Below are positions 1 through 5,886 of a stretch of 5,886 nucleotides of DNA, in pieces (the first letter of the stretch is position 1; each line of letters begins with the position of its first letter). The position numbers and the translations under genes are program-made. The notes beneath the pieces are model-generated. The model saw nothing but the letters and a program-made list of their open reading frames with translations. It was not told where the DNA came from and ran no database searches. The stretch covers positions 1-5,886 of the forward strand of contig JABFXT010000907.1 of assembly GCA_013361595.1 (NCBI GenBank), given 5' to 3'. This DNA comes from Nocardia sp. (GTDB lineage Bacteria; Actinomycetota; Actinomycetes; Mycobacteriales; Mycobacteriaceae).

Positions 1-381
1 CCGCCCATCCGGTACACCGCCGGGCGCGCCCCGGTACTACTGGCCTGCACCGCGGGCGAGAGCCACGTACTGCCGCTCGAAGTGCTGCGAGCGGCAGCGG
101 CCGAAGCCGGGATACCCGCGCTGCTGCTCGGAGCCTCGCTACCGGCGGGAGCGCTGGCCGCCGCCATCGCCAGGCAGCCACGCGAACCGGTGGTGGTGCT
201 GTGGTCGCAGACGGAGCGCACGGCATCACCGGCCCCGATCCCGGCCGGCAGCCGGGCCCCGGCGGGGCTGCTGCTGGCCGGCCCCGGCTGGCGCACGACC
301 GATGTGTTCGCGGGAGCCGTCCGGGTCGATTCGCTCGAGGACGCGCTCGGCCGGATCGTCCGGACAGTGCACAGTTACTGA
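1..381 (+). CDS. MerR-family transcriptional regulator with cobalamin-binding domain (LitR/CarH type), C-terminal part
   Basis: The 5' end lies outside the window; 126 residues and the TGA stop at 379-381 are visible. The reading frame is open from base 1. What remains looks like a B12-binding Rossmann domain: a hydrophobic strand (residues 11-16), then an ESH motif at residues 20-22 whose His22 (codon 64-66) matches the lower axial cobalamin ligand of the D/E-x-H motif, then a helix and a GASLP turn (44-48). A second strand ends in Ser69, and an AGPGW loop (93-97) stands where the family usually has a GG pair. The Gly of the classic DxHxxG is Pro here. In the known LitR/CarH proteins an N-terminal MerR helix-turn-helix binds DNA, and adenosylcobalamin acts as the light sensor that relieves repression of carotenoid genes. 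The gene sits 88 bp upstream of crtI on the same strand, which fits that role. The DNA-binding half cannot be seen, so the MerR assignment rests on the domain and the neighbourhood. Confidence 0.75.
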   Translation, partial: PPIRYTAGRAPVLLACTAGESHVLPLEVLRAAAAEAGIPALLLGASLPAGALAAAIARQPREPVVVLWSQTERTASPAPIPAGSRAPAGLLLAGPGWRTTDVFAGAVRVDSLEDALGRIVRTVHSY

Positions 382-401
382 AACGCATCGTTACTGCATC
401 G
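374..401. repeat. Interleaved short direct repeats, candidate operator before crtI
   Basis: GTTACTG occurs at 374-380 and again at 390-396. GCATCG occurs at 385-390 and again at 396-401, an 11-bp period close to one helical turn. The block overlaps the stop codon of the upstream regulator and lies about 70 bp before the crtI start. Repeated half-sites beside an autoregulated or neighbour-controlling MerR/LitR gene could be a binding site; that role is an inference. The repeats are short, so chance is possible. Confidence 0.35.
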
Positions 402-454
402 AAAAAGGGTTTAAGGTGGGGATGTGACGTACAACACTGAACGAAACCCATTCC

Positions 455-463
455 AGAAGGAGG
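455..463 (+). promoter_or_regulatory. Strong Shine-Dalgarno sequence of crtI
   Basis: AGAAGGAGG is nearly fully complementary to the 3' end of 16S rRNA and lies 6 nt before the ATG at 470. It fixes the start of crtI. It is stronger than the usual site in this kind of genome and predicts efficient translation of the operon's first gene. Confidence 0.85.
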
Positions 464-469
464 CAGGGC

Positions 470-1990
470 ATGCGTCGCGTCGAAGGCCGATGTGACCACG
501 TCGTAGTGATCGGCGCGGGCCTCGCCGGACTGTCGGCCGCGATCCATCTGGCGGGGCGCGGTCTCACGGTGACCGTCGTCGAGCGCGGTCCGGTCCCGGG
601 CGGTCGCGCCGCGCGCGCCGATATCGGGGACTACCGTCTCGATCTGGGACCGACGGTGCTCACCATGCCCGACCTCATCGACGAGGTGTTCGCCGCCGCC
701 GGCGCGAACACCGACGACCATCTACGTCTCGTCCCGATCGACCCCGCTTATCGCGCCCACTTCGCCGACGGCCGCGAACTCGAACTCCACACCGGCCCCG
801 AGCCGATGGTCAAGGCGATCACCGATTTCGCCGGCGCCCGCGAGGCCGACGGGTATCTGAAATTGCGGAAGTGGCTGATCCGCCTCTACCGCACCGAATT
901 CGATCGATTCGTCGCCACCAACATCGATTCACCGATATCGCTGGTGAATCCGGCCGCCGTACACCTGGTGGCCGAAGGCGGCCTGCGCCGCTGGGACCGG
1001 GCGGTCGCCGATCATCTGCACGACCCGGATGTCCGCAGGCTGTTCACTTTCCAGTCCCTCTACGCCGGAGTATCGCCGCAGCGCGCGCTGGCCGCCTACG
1101 CCGTGATCGCGTACATGGACACCGTCGGCGGCGTATTCTTCCCCCTCGGTGGAATGCGCGCGTTACCCGATGCGCTGGCCGCCGCCGCGACCGCGGCCGG
1201 TGTCAACTTCCACTACGACACCACAGCCGCGTCGACCCGGCGATCGGGATCCCGGATCACGGCGGTGACCACGGCGGACAGCCGTGATATCGATTGCGAC
1301 GCGGTCGTCCTCACCACCGAACTGCACGCTGCCTACGAGCTGATCGGGCGGCGGCCGCACCGCCCGCAACGCCACATCGCGGCACCCTCGGCCGTGGTAG
1401 TGCACCTCAGCAGCAATCCCGCCCCGCATGTGGCACACCATTCGCTGTTGTTCGGCCGCGCCTGGCGGCAGACCTTCGACGATGTCCTCACCCGCGGCCG
1501 ACCCATGCGGGACCCGTCGCTGCTCCTCACCCGTCCCACCGCCACCGACAACTCGCTGGCACCGCGCGGACGCGACCTGCTGTCGATCCTCGCCCCGGCA
1601 CCGAACCTGGCCCGAGCGCGGATCGACTGGGACCGGCTCGGGCCCGCCTACGCCGACGAACTCCTCGCCACCGTGAACCGCCGGCTGCCCGCACCCCTGA
1701 CCGGCGTGGACATCCTGCGTGTGACCACCCCGGCAGATTGGGCGCGCCAGGGATTGCTCGCGGGCAGCCCGTTCGCACTGGCGCACACGGTGTCCCAGAC
1801 CGGTCCGCTACGGCCGGCGAACATGATCCGCGGCGTGGACAACGCGGTCCTGGCCGGCGGTTCGACCGTACCCGGCGTCGGCATACCGCCGGTCCTGATC
1901 TCGGGGCGGCTGGCCGCCGACCGCATCACCGGCACGCCCACCGTCCGCCCGGTACCGGCGGCGGCGCAGGCGGGAGGAATGCGTTCATGA
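470..1990 (+). CDS. crtI: Phytoene desaturase CrtI
   Basis: This FAD-dependent enzyme introduces double bonds into phytoene to give neurosporene, lycopene or related polyenes; the number of steps cannot be read from the sequence. The 506 residues match the usual size of bacterial CrtI. An N-terminal dinucleotide-binding fold is clear: a short hydrophobic strand, GAGLAG at residues 15-20 (GxGxxG), and Glu38 at the end of the second strand, followed by a PGGRA turn at 43-47. The C-terminal family signature at residues 456-480 is also present, with GGSTVPGVGIPPVL in place of the common GAGTHPGAGIPGVL. No key region is missing. A strong ribosome-binding site 6 nt upstream supports the ATG at 470. 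The stop overlaps the crtB start (ATGA, 1987-1990), so the two are co-transcribed and probably translationally coupled. The last 20 or so residues are Pro/Ala-rich and carry the crtB ribosome-binding site. Related 4,4'-diapophytoene desaturases or ketolases are less likely given the adjacent crtB and the host type. Confidence 0.93.
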   Translation: MRRVEGRCDHVVVIGAGLAGLSAAIHLAGRGLTVTVVERGPVPGGRAARADIGDYRLDLGPTVLTMPDLIDEVFAAAGANTDDHLRLVPIDPAYRAHFADGRELELHTGPEPMVKAITDFAGAREADGYLKLRKWLIRLYRTEFDRFVATNIDSPISLVNPAAVHLVAEGGLRRWDRAVADHLHDPDVRRLFTFQSLYAGVSPQRALAAYAVIAYMDTVGGVFFPLGGMRALPDALAAAATAAGVNFHYDTTAASTRRSGSRITAVTTADSRDIDCDAVVLTTELHAAYELIGRRPHRPQRHIAAPSAVVVHLSSNPAPHVAHHSLLFGRAWRQTFDDVLTRGRPMRDPSLLLTRPTATDNSLAPRGRDLLSILAPAPNLARARIDWDRLGPAYADELLATVNRRLPAPLTGVDILRVTTPADWARQGLLAGSPFALAHTVSQTGPLRPANMIRGVDNAVLAGGSTVPGVGIPPVLISGRLAADRITGTPTVRPVPAAAQAGGMRS

Positions 1991-2949
1991 TCAGCAGCGA
2001 ACTCGACGCGGCTGCCGTCACCGACCCCCGAATGCGCGCGGCCTATCGGCGTTGCCGTGATCTCAACGCACTACACGGCAGGACCTTCTTTCTCGCCACC
2101 CGGCTGCTCGCACCGGCCCAACGCCCCGCGATCCACGCGCTCTACGGATTCGCCCGGTGGGCCGACGACATCGTCGACCTGCCCGACCCCACCGGCGACA
2201 CTCCGGCAATGCGCCTGGACACCCTGGCCCGGCACCTCTTCGACGACCTCGGCGCGCCCGGGGAAGAAGATCCGGTCGTCGCCGCGGTGCGCCACACCGC
2301 CACGCGCTACGCCCTGGATCACACGCTGTTCCGGGCGTTTCTGGACTCGATGCGCATGGACCTCACCGTCACCGACTATCCCGACCGCGCGGCACTGGAC
2401 CGCTACACCTACGGTTCGGCCGAGGTGATCGGCCTGCAGGTGCTACCTGTTCTGGGCACCGTCGTCCCCCGCGAGCAGGCCGCCCCGTTCGCGGCCGCGC
2501 TCGGCAAGGCTTTCCAGCTCACCAACTTTCTGCGCGACGTGGCCGAAGACCTGGATCGCGGCCGGGTCTACCTACCGGCCGACGAACTGGCCGCCGCCGG
2601 AGTGGACCGGGACCGGCTGCAATGGTGCCGGGAGAGCCGGCGCACCGATCTGCGGGTGCGATCCGCGCTGGCGGCGCAGCATGCCGTCGCCCGCGATTGG
2701 TATGCGCGCGCCCGGCCCGGAATCGAACTGCTGCATCCGGTCTCGCGGCCCTGCGTGGCCACCGCTTCGGCGCTCTACGGCGAGATCCTCGACCGGATCG
2801 AGGAATGCGACTTCGCCGTATTCGCCCGACGAGCCCGCGTCGGCCGGATCCGCCGGGTACGTGTCGCCGCGCCCGCGCTCGCCCAGGCACTGTGGGCGCG
2901 CCGCAACAACCGGATCGATCCCCGCGCCGCGGCTGCGGCATCGCCGTGA
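1987..2949 (+). CDS. crtB: Phytoene synthase CrtB
   Basis: This class I prenyl transferase of the squalene/phytoene synthase family condenses two geranylgeranyl diphosphates head to head, via prephytoene diphosphate, into 15-cis-phytoene, the first committed carotenoid step and the substrate of CrtI. The protein has 320 residues, the normal length. The first aspartate-rich motif is DDIVD at residues 60-64, just after YGFARWA. The second is DVAED at 184-188 within QLTNFLRDVAEDLDRGRVYLP-like sequence; both bind Mg-diphosphate. The YTYGSAEVIG segment at 140-149 is also typical. The frame is open far upstream inside crtI, but the start is placed at ATG 1987: GGGAGGA at 1972-1978 lies 8 nt before it, and the protein there begins just ahead of the family's conserved core. 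The start overlaps the crtI stop by 4 nt, which indicates one operon. The tail after about residue 285 is Arg/Ala-rich and of no recognised function. Confidence 0.94.
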   Translation: MISSELDAAAVTDPRMRAAYRRCRDLNALHGRTFFLATRLLAPAQRPAIHALYGFARWADDIVDLPDPTGDTPAMRLDTLARHLFDDLGAPGEEDPVVAAVRHTATRYALDHTLFRAFLDSMRMDLTVTDYPDRAALDRYTYGSAEVIGLQVLPVLGTVVPREQAAPFAAALGKAFQLTNFLRDVAEDLDRGRVYLPADELAAAGVDRDRLQWCRESRRTDLRVRSALAAQHAVARDWYARARPGIELLHPVSRPCVATASALYGEILDRIEECDFAVFARRARVGRIRRVRVAAPALAQALWARRNNRIDPRAAAAASP

Positions 2950-2956
2950 CCCGGCC

Positions 2957-2974
2957 CCGGTAGCCGGATACCGG
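2957..2974. terminator. Small hairpin after crtB (weak)
   Basis: CCGGTA (2957-2962) and TACCGG (2969-2974) form a 6-bp stem with a 6-nt loop 7 nt after the crtB stop. No T-tract follows, so this is only a possible transcript-end or RNA-stability element. Confidence 0.25.
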
Positions 2975-3068
2975 CGGCACCGGGACGAGCCCCGGACAGC
3001 TGCGCAGCGGGCTCGGCCCGTTCTCGGCCGTGTCTCGGTGGTGCCGGTTCGGGATGTGTCACAGTAGA

Positions 3069-3090
3069 CACCGGGCCGGCTTTCCCGGTG
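3069..3090. terminator. GC-rich inverted repeat between crtB and the first lipase
   Basis: CACCGGG (3069-3075) and CCCGGTG (3084-3090) form a perfect 7-bp stem with an 8-nt loop. Outside it TGTCA (3057-3061) and TGACA (3092-3096) could extend the pairing after an asymmetric bulge. There is no T-tract, which is common for actinobacterial terminators. It could end the crt transcript, or be an operator for the lipase gene 60 bp downstream. The rest of 2950-3150 holds a 10-bp palindrome (CCGGGCCCGG, 3123-3132) and no gene. Confidence 0.35.
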
Positions 3091-3136
3091 ATGACAAACA
3101 GCCGGTCACACGCTCGGGTCACCCGGGCCCGGTAGC

Positions 3137-3142
3137 TACTCT
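3137..3142 (+). promoter_or_regulatory. Candidate -10 element of the first lipase, possibly giving a leaderless mRNA
   Basis: TACTCT matches the actinobacterial TANNNT -10 pattern and ends 8 nt before the GTG at 3151. No Shine-Dalgarno sequence is visible before that GTG. Together this suggests transcription starting at or near the start codon, a common arrangement in mycobacteria and relatives. No convincing -35 hexamer was seen at the expected distance. Confidence 0.35.
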
Positions 3143-3150
3143 CTGCTCGT

Positions 3151-4521
3151 GTGAAAGCTCTACTGACAGTTGTGGTCACCGTGCTCGTCACCTCGCTGAC
3201 GCTGCTCGGTGGACAACCCGCCCGGGCGGAACCACCCACACCCCCGCCGCCGGGCTCCTCGCCCTTTCAGGAATGGATCGACAACACCATCCCGGCACCG
3301 CAGTTCCCTTCCACCGCACCGGCCGCGCCCGCACCACAGGCACCCGCCGATCCCGGGCAGACCGCGTTGTGGCAGGCGATCCTGCCGTCCCCGACCGGGG
3401 ACCCGGTCTTCGATGCCTGGCCCCCGGACCTGGCCGCGGCGAGCCCGGGCCAGATCATCGAAACACGTGATGTCACCACCACCGCGGCCACTCTGGCGGC
3501 GGTGCCGATCCAGCGTGCGCTGCTGATCAAGTTCCGGTCCACCTCGGCATCGGGCGCACCGTCGTTCGGGACCGCGACCCTGCTCACCCCGGCGACTCCG
3601 TGGACCGGGCCGGGACCGCGGCCGGTGGAGGTGAATGCGCTCCCGATCAACTCGCTCGGGACGCACTGCACCCCAGGATTCCAGATGTCGCACGGCATTC
3701 TCGAAAAGCCGAACACCGATCTCACGGTGTTCCTGCCCTCCGTGTGGTGGGCTCTGGGGCAGGGGCACGCGGTCCTGCTTCCGGATCACGAGGGGCCGCT
3801 GATGGCGTATGCCGAGCCGAATGTCGCCGGGCACGTGATACTCGATTCGATCCGCGCTGCCCGGACAGTGGAGACGGATACCTTCCGCGACAGTCGTTTC
3901 GTGGTAAGCGGCTATTCGGGCGGCGGGATCGCCGCCTATGCGACGGCTATGTTGCTGGACGAGTACGCGCCGGAATTGGCCGAGGTCGTGGTGGGGGTCG
4001 CGGCCGGCGGAGTGGTCACCGACAACAGGAATGTCGCCCATCGGTTCAACGGCAACATCTCCTCCGGAATCCTATTGACGGTGGCGCAGGCGGTCGCGCG
4101 CGAGCATCCCGAAATATTGCCTTATATGAACAACCTGGCGCAGTGGGTGGGGTCCTCGCCGATGAAAGAGATCTGCGGCGATGCCAGCGGACCGCTCGGC
4201 GTGGTCGGATTCCCGATGGATGTCGTCGCGAATATCGGTAACCCGCTCGACAGTCCGATCGCCGACAAGACATTCCAGAAACTGGAGCTGTCCGACCGTA
4301 GATCGGCTGTGCCCTTGTATATCTATCACGGGGCACACGATCCGTGGATTCCGCTGGCGGATGCCGAGAAGACGTATCGGCAGCAGTGTAGCCGCGGTGT
4401 TCCGGCTGTTTTCCGCGTCGTGCCGGGTGAACATCTGATCGGTTACGCCACCGGCGCTCCCGAACTCGACAACTGGATCCTGGCAAGGTTGCGGGGCGAA
4501 CCGGCGCCGAGTGAATGTTGA
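3151..4521 (+). CDS. Secreted triacylglycerol lipase, secretory lipase (LIP, CAL-A-like) family
   Basis: This is a predicted exported alpha/beta-hydrolase that cleaves ester bonds of lipids outside the cytoplasm. The 456-residue protein starts with a Sec signal peptide: Lys2, a hydrophobic core at residues 4-19, and an ARA cleavage site before Glu27. A Pro/Ala-rich stretch follows (about 27-70), then the catalytic domain. The nucleophile is Ser256 in GYSGGG (GxSxG). The other triad members are probably Asp397 in GAHDPWIP and His428 in PGEHLIGY. Four Cys (173, 342, 413, 456) are conserved in the paralogue at 4787-5886, so two disulfides are likely, as in Candida antarctica lipase A. GTG 3151 is the only sensible start: a TAG lies in frame at 3133 and later starts would shorten the signal peptide. 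Expression is probably independent of the crt operon, given the 201-bp gap. Exact substrates (triglycerides, wax or other esters) cannot be told from the sequence. Confidence 0.88.
   Translation: MKALLTVVVTVLVTSLTLLGGQPARAEPPTPPPPGSSPFQEWIDNTIPAPQFPSTAPAAPAPQAPADPGQTALWQAILPSPTGDPVFDAWPPDLAAASPGQIIETRDVTTTAATLAAVPIQRALLIKFRSTSASGAPSFGTATLLTPATPWTGPGPRPVEVNALPINSLGTHCTPGFQMSHGILEKPNTDLTVFLPSVWWALGQGHAVLLPDHEGPLMAYAEPNVAGHVILDSIRAARTVETDTFRDSRFVVSGYSGGGIAAYATAMLLDEYAPELAEVVVGVAAGGVVTDNRNVAHRFNGNISSGILLTVAQAVAREHPEILPYMNNLAQWVGSSPMKEICGDASGPLGVVGFPMDVVANIGNPLDSPIADKTFQKLELSDRRSAVPLYIYHGAHDPWIPLADAEKTYRQQCSRGVPAVFRVVPGEHLIGYATGAPELDNWILARLRGEPAPSEC
3413..3488 (+). repeat. 76-bp perfect repeat, copy in the + lipase gene
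   Basis: All 76 bases are identical to the reverse complement of 5811-5886, inside the paralogous lipase. They encode residues 88-113 of this protein, including SPGQIIETRDV. Identity ends abruptly after the Ala codon GC at 3488; beyond it the genes differ at many sites. The match may be longer, because the other copy is cut by the window end. Confidence 0.95.
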
Positions 4522-4564
4522 GAACCGAACAGGTGGGTGACCGATCGGATTGATCGCGGCCCAC

Positions 4565-4609
4565 CCCACTCCGCCGGCCCCGTGAGCGAGCCGGCGCCGG
4601 CGGAGTGGG
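4565..4609. terminator. Strong 14-bp hairpin between convergent lipase genes, probable bidirectional terminator
   Basis: CCCACTCCGCCGGC (4565-4578) and GCCGGCGGAGTGGG (4596-4609) are perfect inverted repeats separated by 17 nt. The stem starts 44 nt after the stop of the + lipase. An extra GCCGGC at 4590-4595 permits an alternative shorter pairing. No T-tract lies on either side. Position and symmetry favour termination of transcripts from both strands. Confidence 0.7.
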
Positions 4610-4639
4610 CACGAGTACCCCTTGTTACGCTGCATATTC

Positions 4640-4760
4640 GGACAGCGTGCCCGGTTCACCGCCGACGACGGCCTGTCGATGGTGAACCCGTCGGCCTACC
4701 GGCCCGTGTTCGTACTGTGGCCGGGTGGAACGATCCGTCGCAGCCAGGTCATGAGATGTG
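4640..4760 (+). other. Short coding-like stretch, possible gene remnant
   Basis: In the frame starting with codon 4640 the third codon positions are almost all G or C from about 4652 to 4730, as in real genes here, and the translation contains a protein-like run (FTADDGLSMVNPSAY, then VFVLWPGG). No ribosome-binding site precedes the possible starts (TTG 4622, ATG 4679). The frame stays open into the antisense of the - lipase until 5248 and loses its coding look there. It may be a decayed gene piece or chance. I do not recognise a family. Confidence 0.2.
4653..4688. terminator. Second inverted repeat downstream of the - lipase
   Basis: GGTTCACC (4653-4660) and GGTGAACC (4681-4688) form a perfect 8-bp stem around a 20-nt loop. 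The loop itself contains GCCG/CGGC (4661-4672), able to make a small inner stem. It lies about 100 nt past the stop of the - lipase and could be its own terminator, or a protein-binding site. Confidence 0.4.
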
Positions 4761-4786
4761 AACCAATCGGCGACTGTATCGGTGTA

Positions 4787-5886
4787 TCACGCGCATTCGG
4801 TCGGTGCCGGGTCGCCGCGCAGCACGGCGTCGATCCAGTCCGTGGCACCGCTCGCTCCGATGACCATGGCGGACACGTGTTCACCCGGCACCGTCCGGAA
4901 TACCGACGGAACACCGAGGCCGCACTGTCGCCGGTACATCTGCTGCGGGCCCTCGATGGGAATCCAGAAATCGTGTGCCCCGTGGTAGATGTACAACGGT
5001 GTCGCCGATTTCCGGTCGGTCAGGTTCGTCAGTCGCTCGATATCCCGGGCTATACCGCTGTCGAGCGGATGGTCGATATTCGCGACGACATCGATGGGAA
5101 TGCCCACCGCGCCGAGCGGTCCGTCGGCCTCACCGCAGATATCCCGCAACGGGGAGGTCGCCACCCACTGTGCGAGATTGTTCATATATTTCAGCATCTC
5201 GGGATGTTCGCGCGCCAGAGCCAGCGATACGGACAAGAGGATTCCTGACGCACTCCGGCCGTTGAATACCTGCGCCACCGCGCCGTAGTCGGTCACCAGC
5301 CCGCCCACGGCCGCGCCCACCAGTACATCCGCCAGTTCCGGCGCGTACTCGTCCAACAGCATGGTCGTCGCGTACGCGGCGATCGATCCACCCGAGTAAC
5401 CGCTGACCGCGAAACGACTGCCGGTGAATTCGGACAGCGATCGGACCGCCCGGATGGAATCGAGCGTCATCTGCCCGGCCACAGTGGGCTCGGCATACGA
5501 CGCCAATGGGCCCTCGTGGTCGGGGATCAGGACCGCCTGGCCCTTGCCGAGCGCCGCGGCCAGTCCCGGCAGGAAGACGTTGATACCGTTGTTGTCGCGA
5601 GCGCCGTGCGCGATCGTATAACCAGGGGTGCAGCGCAACCCGAGTGCGTTGATGGGCATGGTGTCCACCTTGACCGGCCGCGGACCGGGCCCCGGCCAGG
5701 CGACGGCGGGAACGAGGAATGTCGCGGTTCCGAAGGACGGTGCGCCCAGCGCCGAGGTGGATCGGAACTTGATCAGCACGGCCCGAGCTATCGGGGCCTC
5801 GACGAGTGTCGCCGCGGTGGTGGTGACATCACGTGTTTCGATGATCTGGCCCGGGCTCGCCGCGGCCAGGTCCGGGGGCCAGGCAT
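4787..5886 (-). CDS. Secreted lipase, secretory lipase (LIP, CAL-A-like) family, 5' end outside the window
   Basis: This is a paralogue of the lipase at 3151-4521, on the opposite strand and convergent with it. 365 residues are visible; by alignment about 88 residues, which should hold the signal peptide and Pro-rich stretch, lie beyond the window. The frame is open to the window edge, and the internal GTG at 5779 would remove a conserved strand, so it is not the start. The nucleophile is the Ser at 5393-5395 in GYSGGS, the Asp is at 4970-4972 in GAHDFWIP, and the His is at 4877-4879 in PGEHVSAM. The four Cys of the + copy are all present (in RCTPGY, DICGE, RQCGLG and the C-terminal TECA). 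About two thirds of residues match the + copy by eye, with the N-terminal visible part closest. Differences near the active site (Gly to Ser after GYSGG, Pro to Phe after the Asp, LIGY to VSAM after the His) may mean a different substrate preference. Confidence 0.87.
   Translation of the reverse strand, partial: AWPPDLAAASPGQIIETRDVTTTAATLVEAPIARAVLIKFRSTSALGAPSFGTATFLVPAVAWPGPGPRPVKVDTMPINALGLRCTPGYTIAHGARDNNGINVFLPGLAAALGKGQAVLIPDHEGPLASYAEPTVAGQMTLDSIRAVRSLSEFTGSRFAVSGYSGGSIAAYATTMLLDEYAPELADVLVGAAVGGLVTDYGAVAQVFNGRSASGILLSVSLALAREHPEMLKYMNNLAQWVATSPLRDICGEADGPLGAVGIPIDVVANIDHPLDSGIARDIERLTNLTDRKSATPLYIYHGAHDFWIPIEGPQQMYRRQCGLGVPSVFRTVPGEHVSAMVIGASGATDWIDAVLRGDPAPTECA
5811..5886 (-). repeat. 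76-bp perfect repeat, copy in the - lipase gene
   Basis: This is the reverse complement of 3413-3488 without a mismatch, in the same reading frame and at the same place of the protein. It touches the end of the window, so its full length is unknown. Together the copies form a long inverted repeat with about 2.3 kb between them. Confidence 0.95.

Noticed and set aside
402..454. Conventional sigma-70 or ECF promoter for crtI (for example TACAAC at 430-435)
   Set aside because: No -35/-10 pair with proper spacing and match was found; I could not separate it from chance.
1294..1986. Open frame running into crtB that would make a 551-residue protein
   Set aside because: It overlaps crtI in another frame, its translation is Arg/Pro-rich low-complexity sequence typical of a GC-rich shadow, and crtB has its own ribosome-binding site and family-matching start at 1987.
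2157..2963. Open frame of 268 codons inside crtB in another frame
   Set aside because: It is a GC-rich shadow (long Arg/Pro/His runs) of crtB, whose own frame shows both aspartate-rich motifs.
3160..4041. Long antisense open frame (293 codons) opposite the + lipase
   Set aside because: Its translation is Arg/Gly-rich without recognisable motifs, and the + frame has a signal peptide and complete catalytic triad.
4787..5779. GTG at 5779 as the true start of the - lipase
   Set aside because: The frame remains open to the window end, and the region upstream of it matches the + paralogue residue for residue; starting at 5779 would also leave no signal peptide.
1..5886. tRNA genes, CRISPR arrays, insertion-sequence ends or attachment sites
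   Set aside because: No cloverleaf-like sequence, regular repeat-spacer pattern or transposase-like frame was seen. The only long inverted repeat lies inside the lipase coding sequences and is explained by paralogy.

Overview
The window is GC-rich actinomycete chromosome. High GC at third codon positions, a cobalamin-type MerR regulator next to carotenoid genes, a GTG start that looks leaderless, and CAL-A-like secretory lipases together point to the Nocardia/Rhodococcus side of the Mycobacteriales. The genus is an inference, because no rRNA or other marker gene is present.

Left part (1-2949, all on +): the C-terminal half of a cobalamin-binding MerR-family regulator (LitR/CarH type), an 88-bp control region with short direct repeats and a strong Shine-Dalgarno sequence, then crtI (phytoene desaturase) and crtB (phytoene synthase) coupled by an ATGA stop/start overlap. 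CrtB joins two GGPP molecules into phytoene and CrtI desaturates it to a red or yellow polyene. The adjacent B12-domain regulator suggests light-controlled carotenogenesis, as known for LitR of Streptomyces and CarH of Myxococcus and Thermus. GGPP synthase (crtE) and cyclase or tailoring genes are not in the window.

Middle (2950-3150): about 200 bp without a gene, holding GC-rich hairpins that could end the crt transcript, followed by the probable promoter of the next gene.

Right part (3151-5886): two convergent paralogous secreted lipases of the secretory lipase (LIP, CAL-A-like) family. The + copy is complete (456 aa, signal peptide, Ser/Asp/His triad). The - copy is cut by the window edge and lacks its N-terminus. 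Between their 3' ends lie 265 bp with two perfect inverted repeats that probably act as terminators. The two genes agree at about two thirds of residues by eye, yet share a 76-bp block that is identical at the DNA level and runs to the window edge. This suggests gene conversion or another recent exchange between the copies.

No mobile element, CRISPR array, tRNA or rRNA gene was seen. I found no convincing sign of a wholly new system. The most notable points are the identical block in the lipase pair, the repeats in the crtI control region, and a short coding-like stretch between the lipases.
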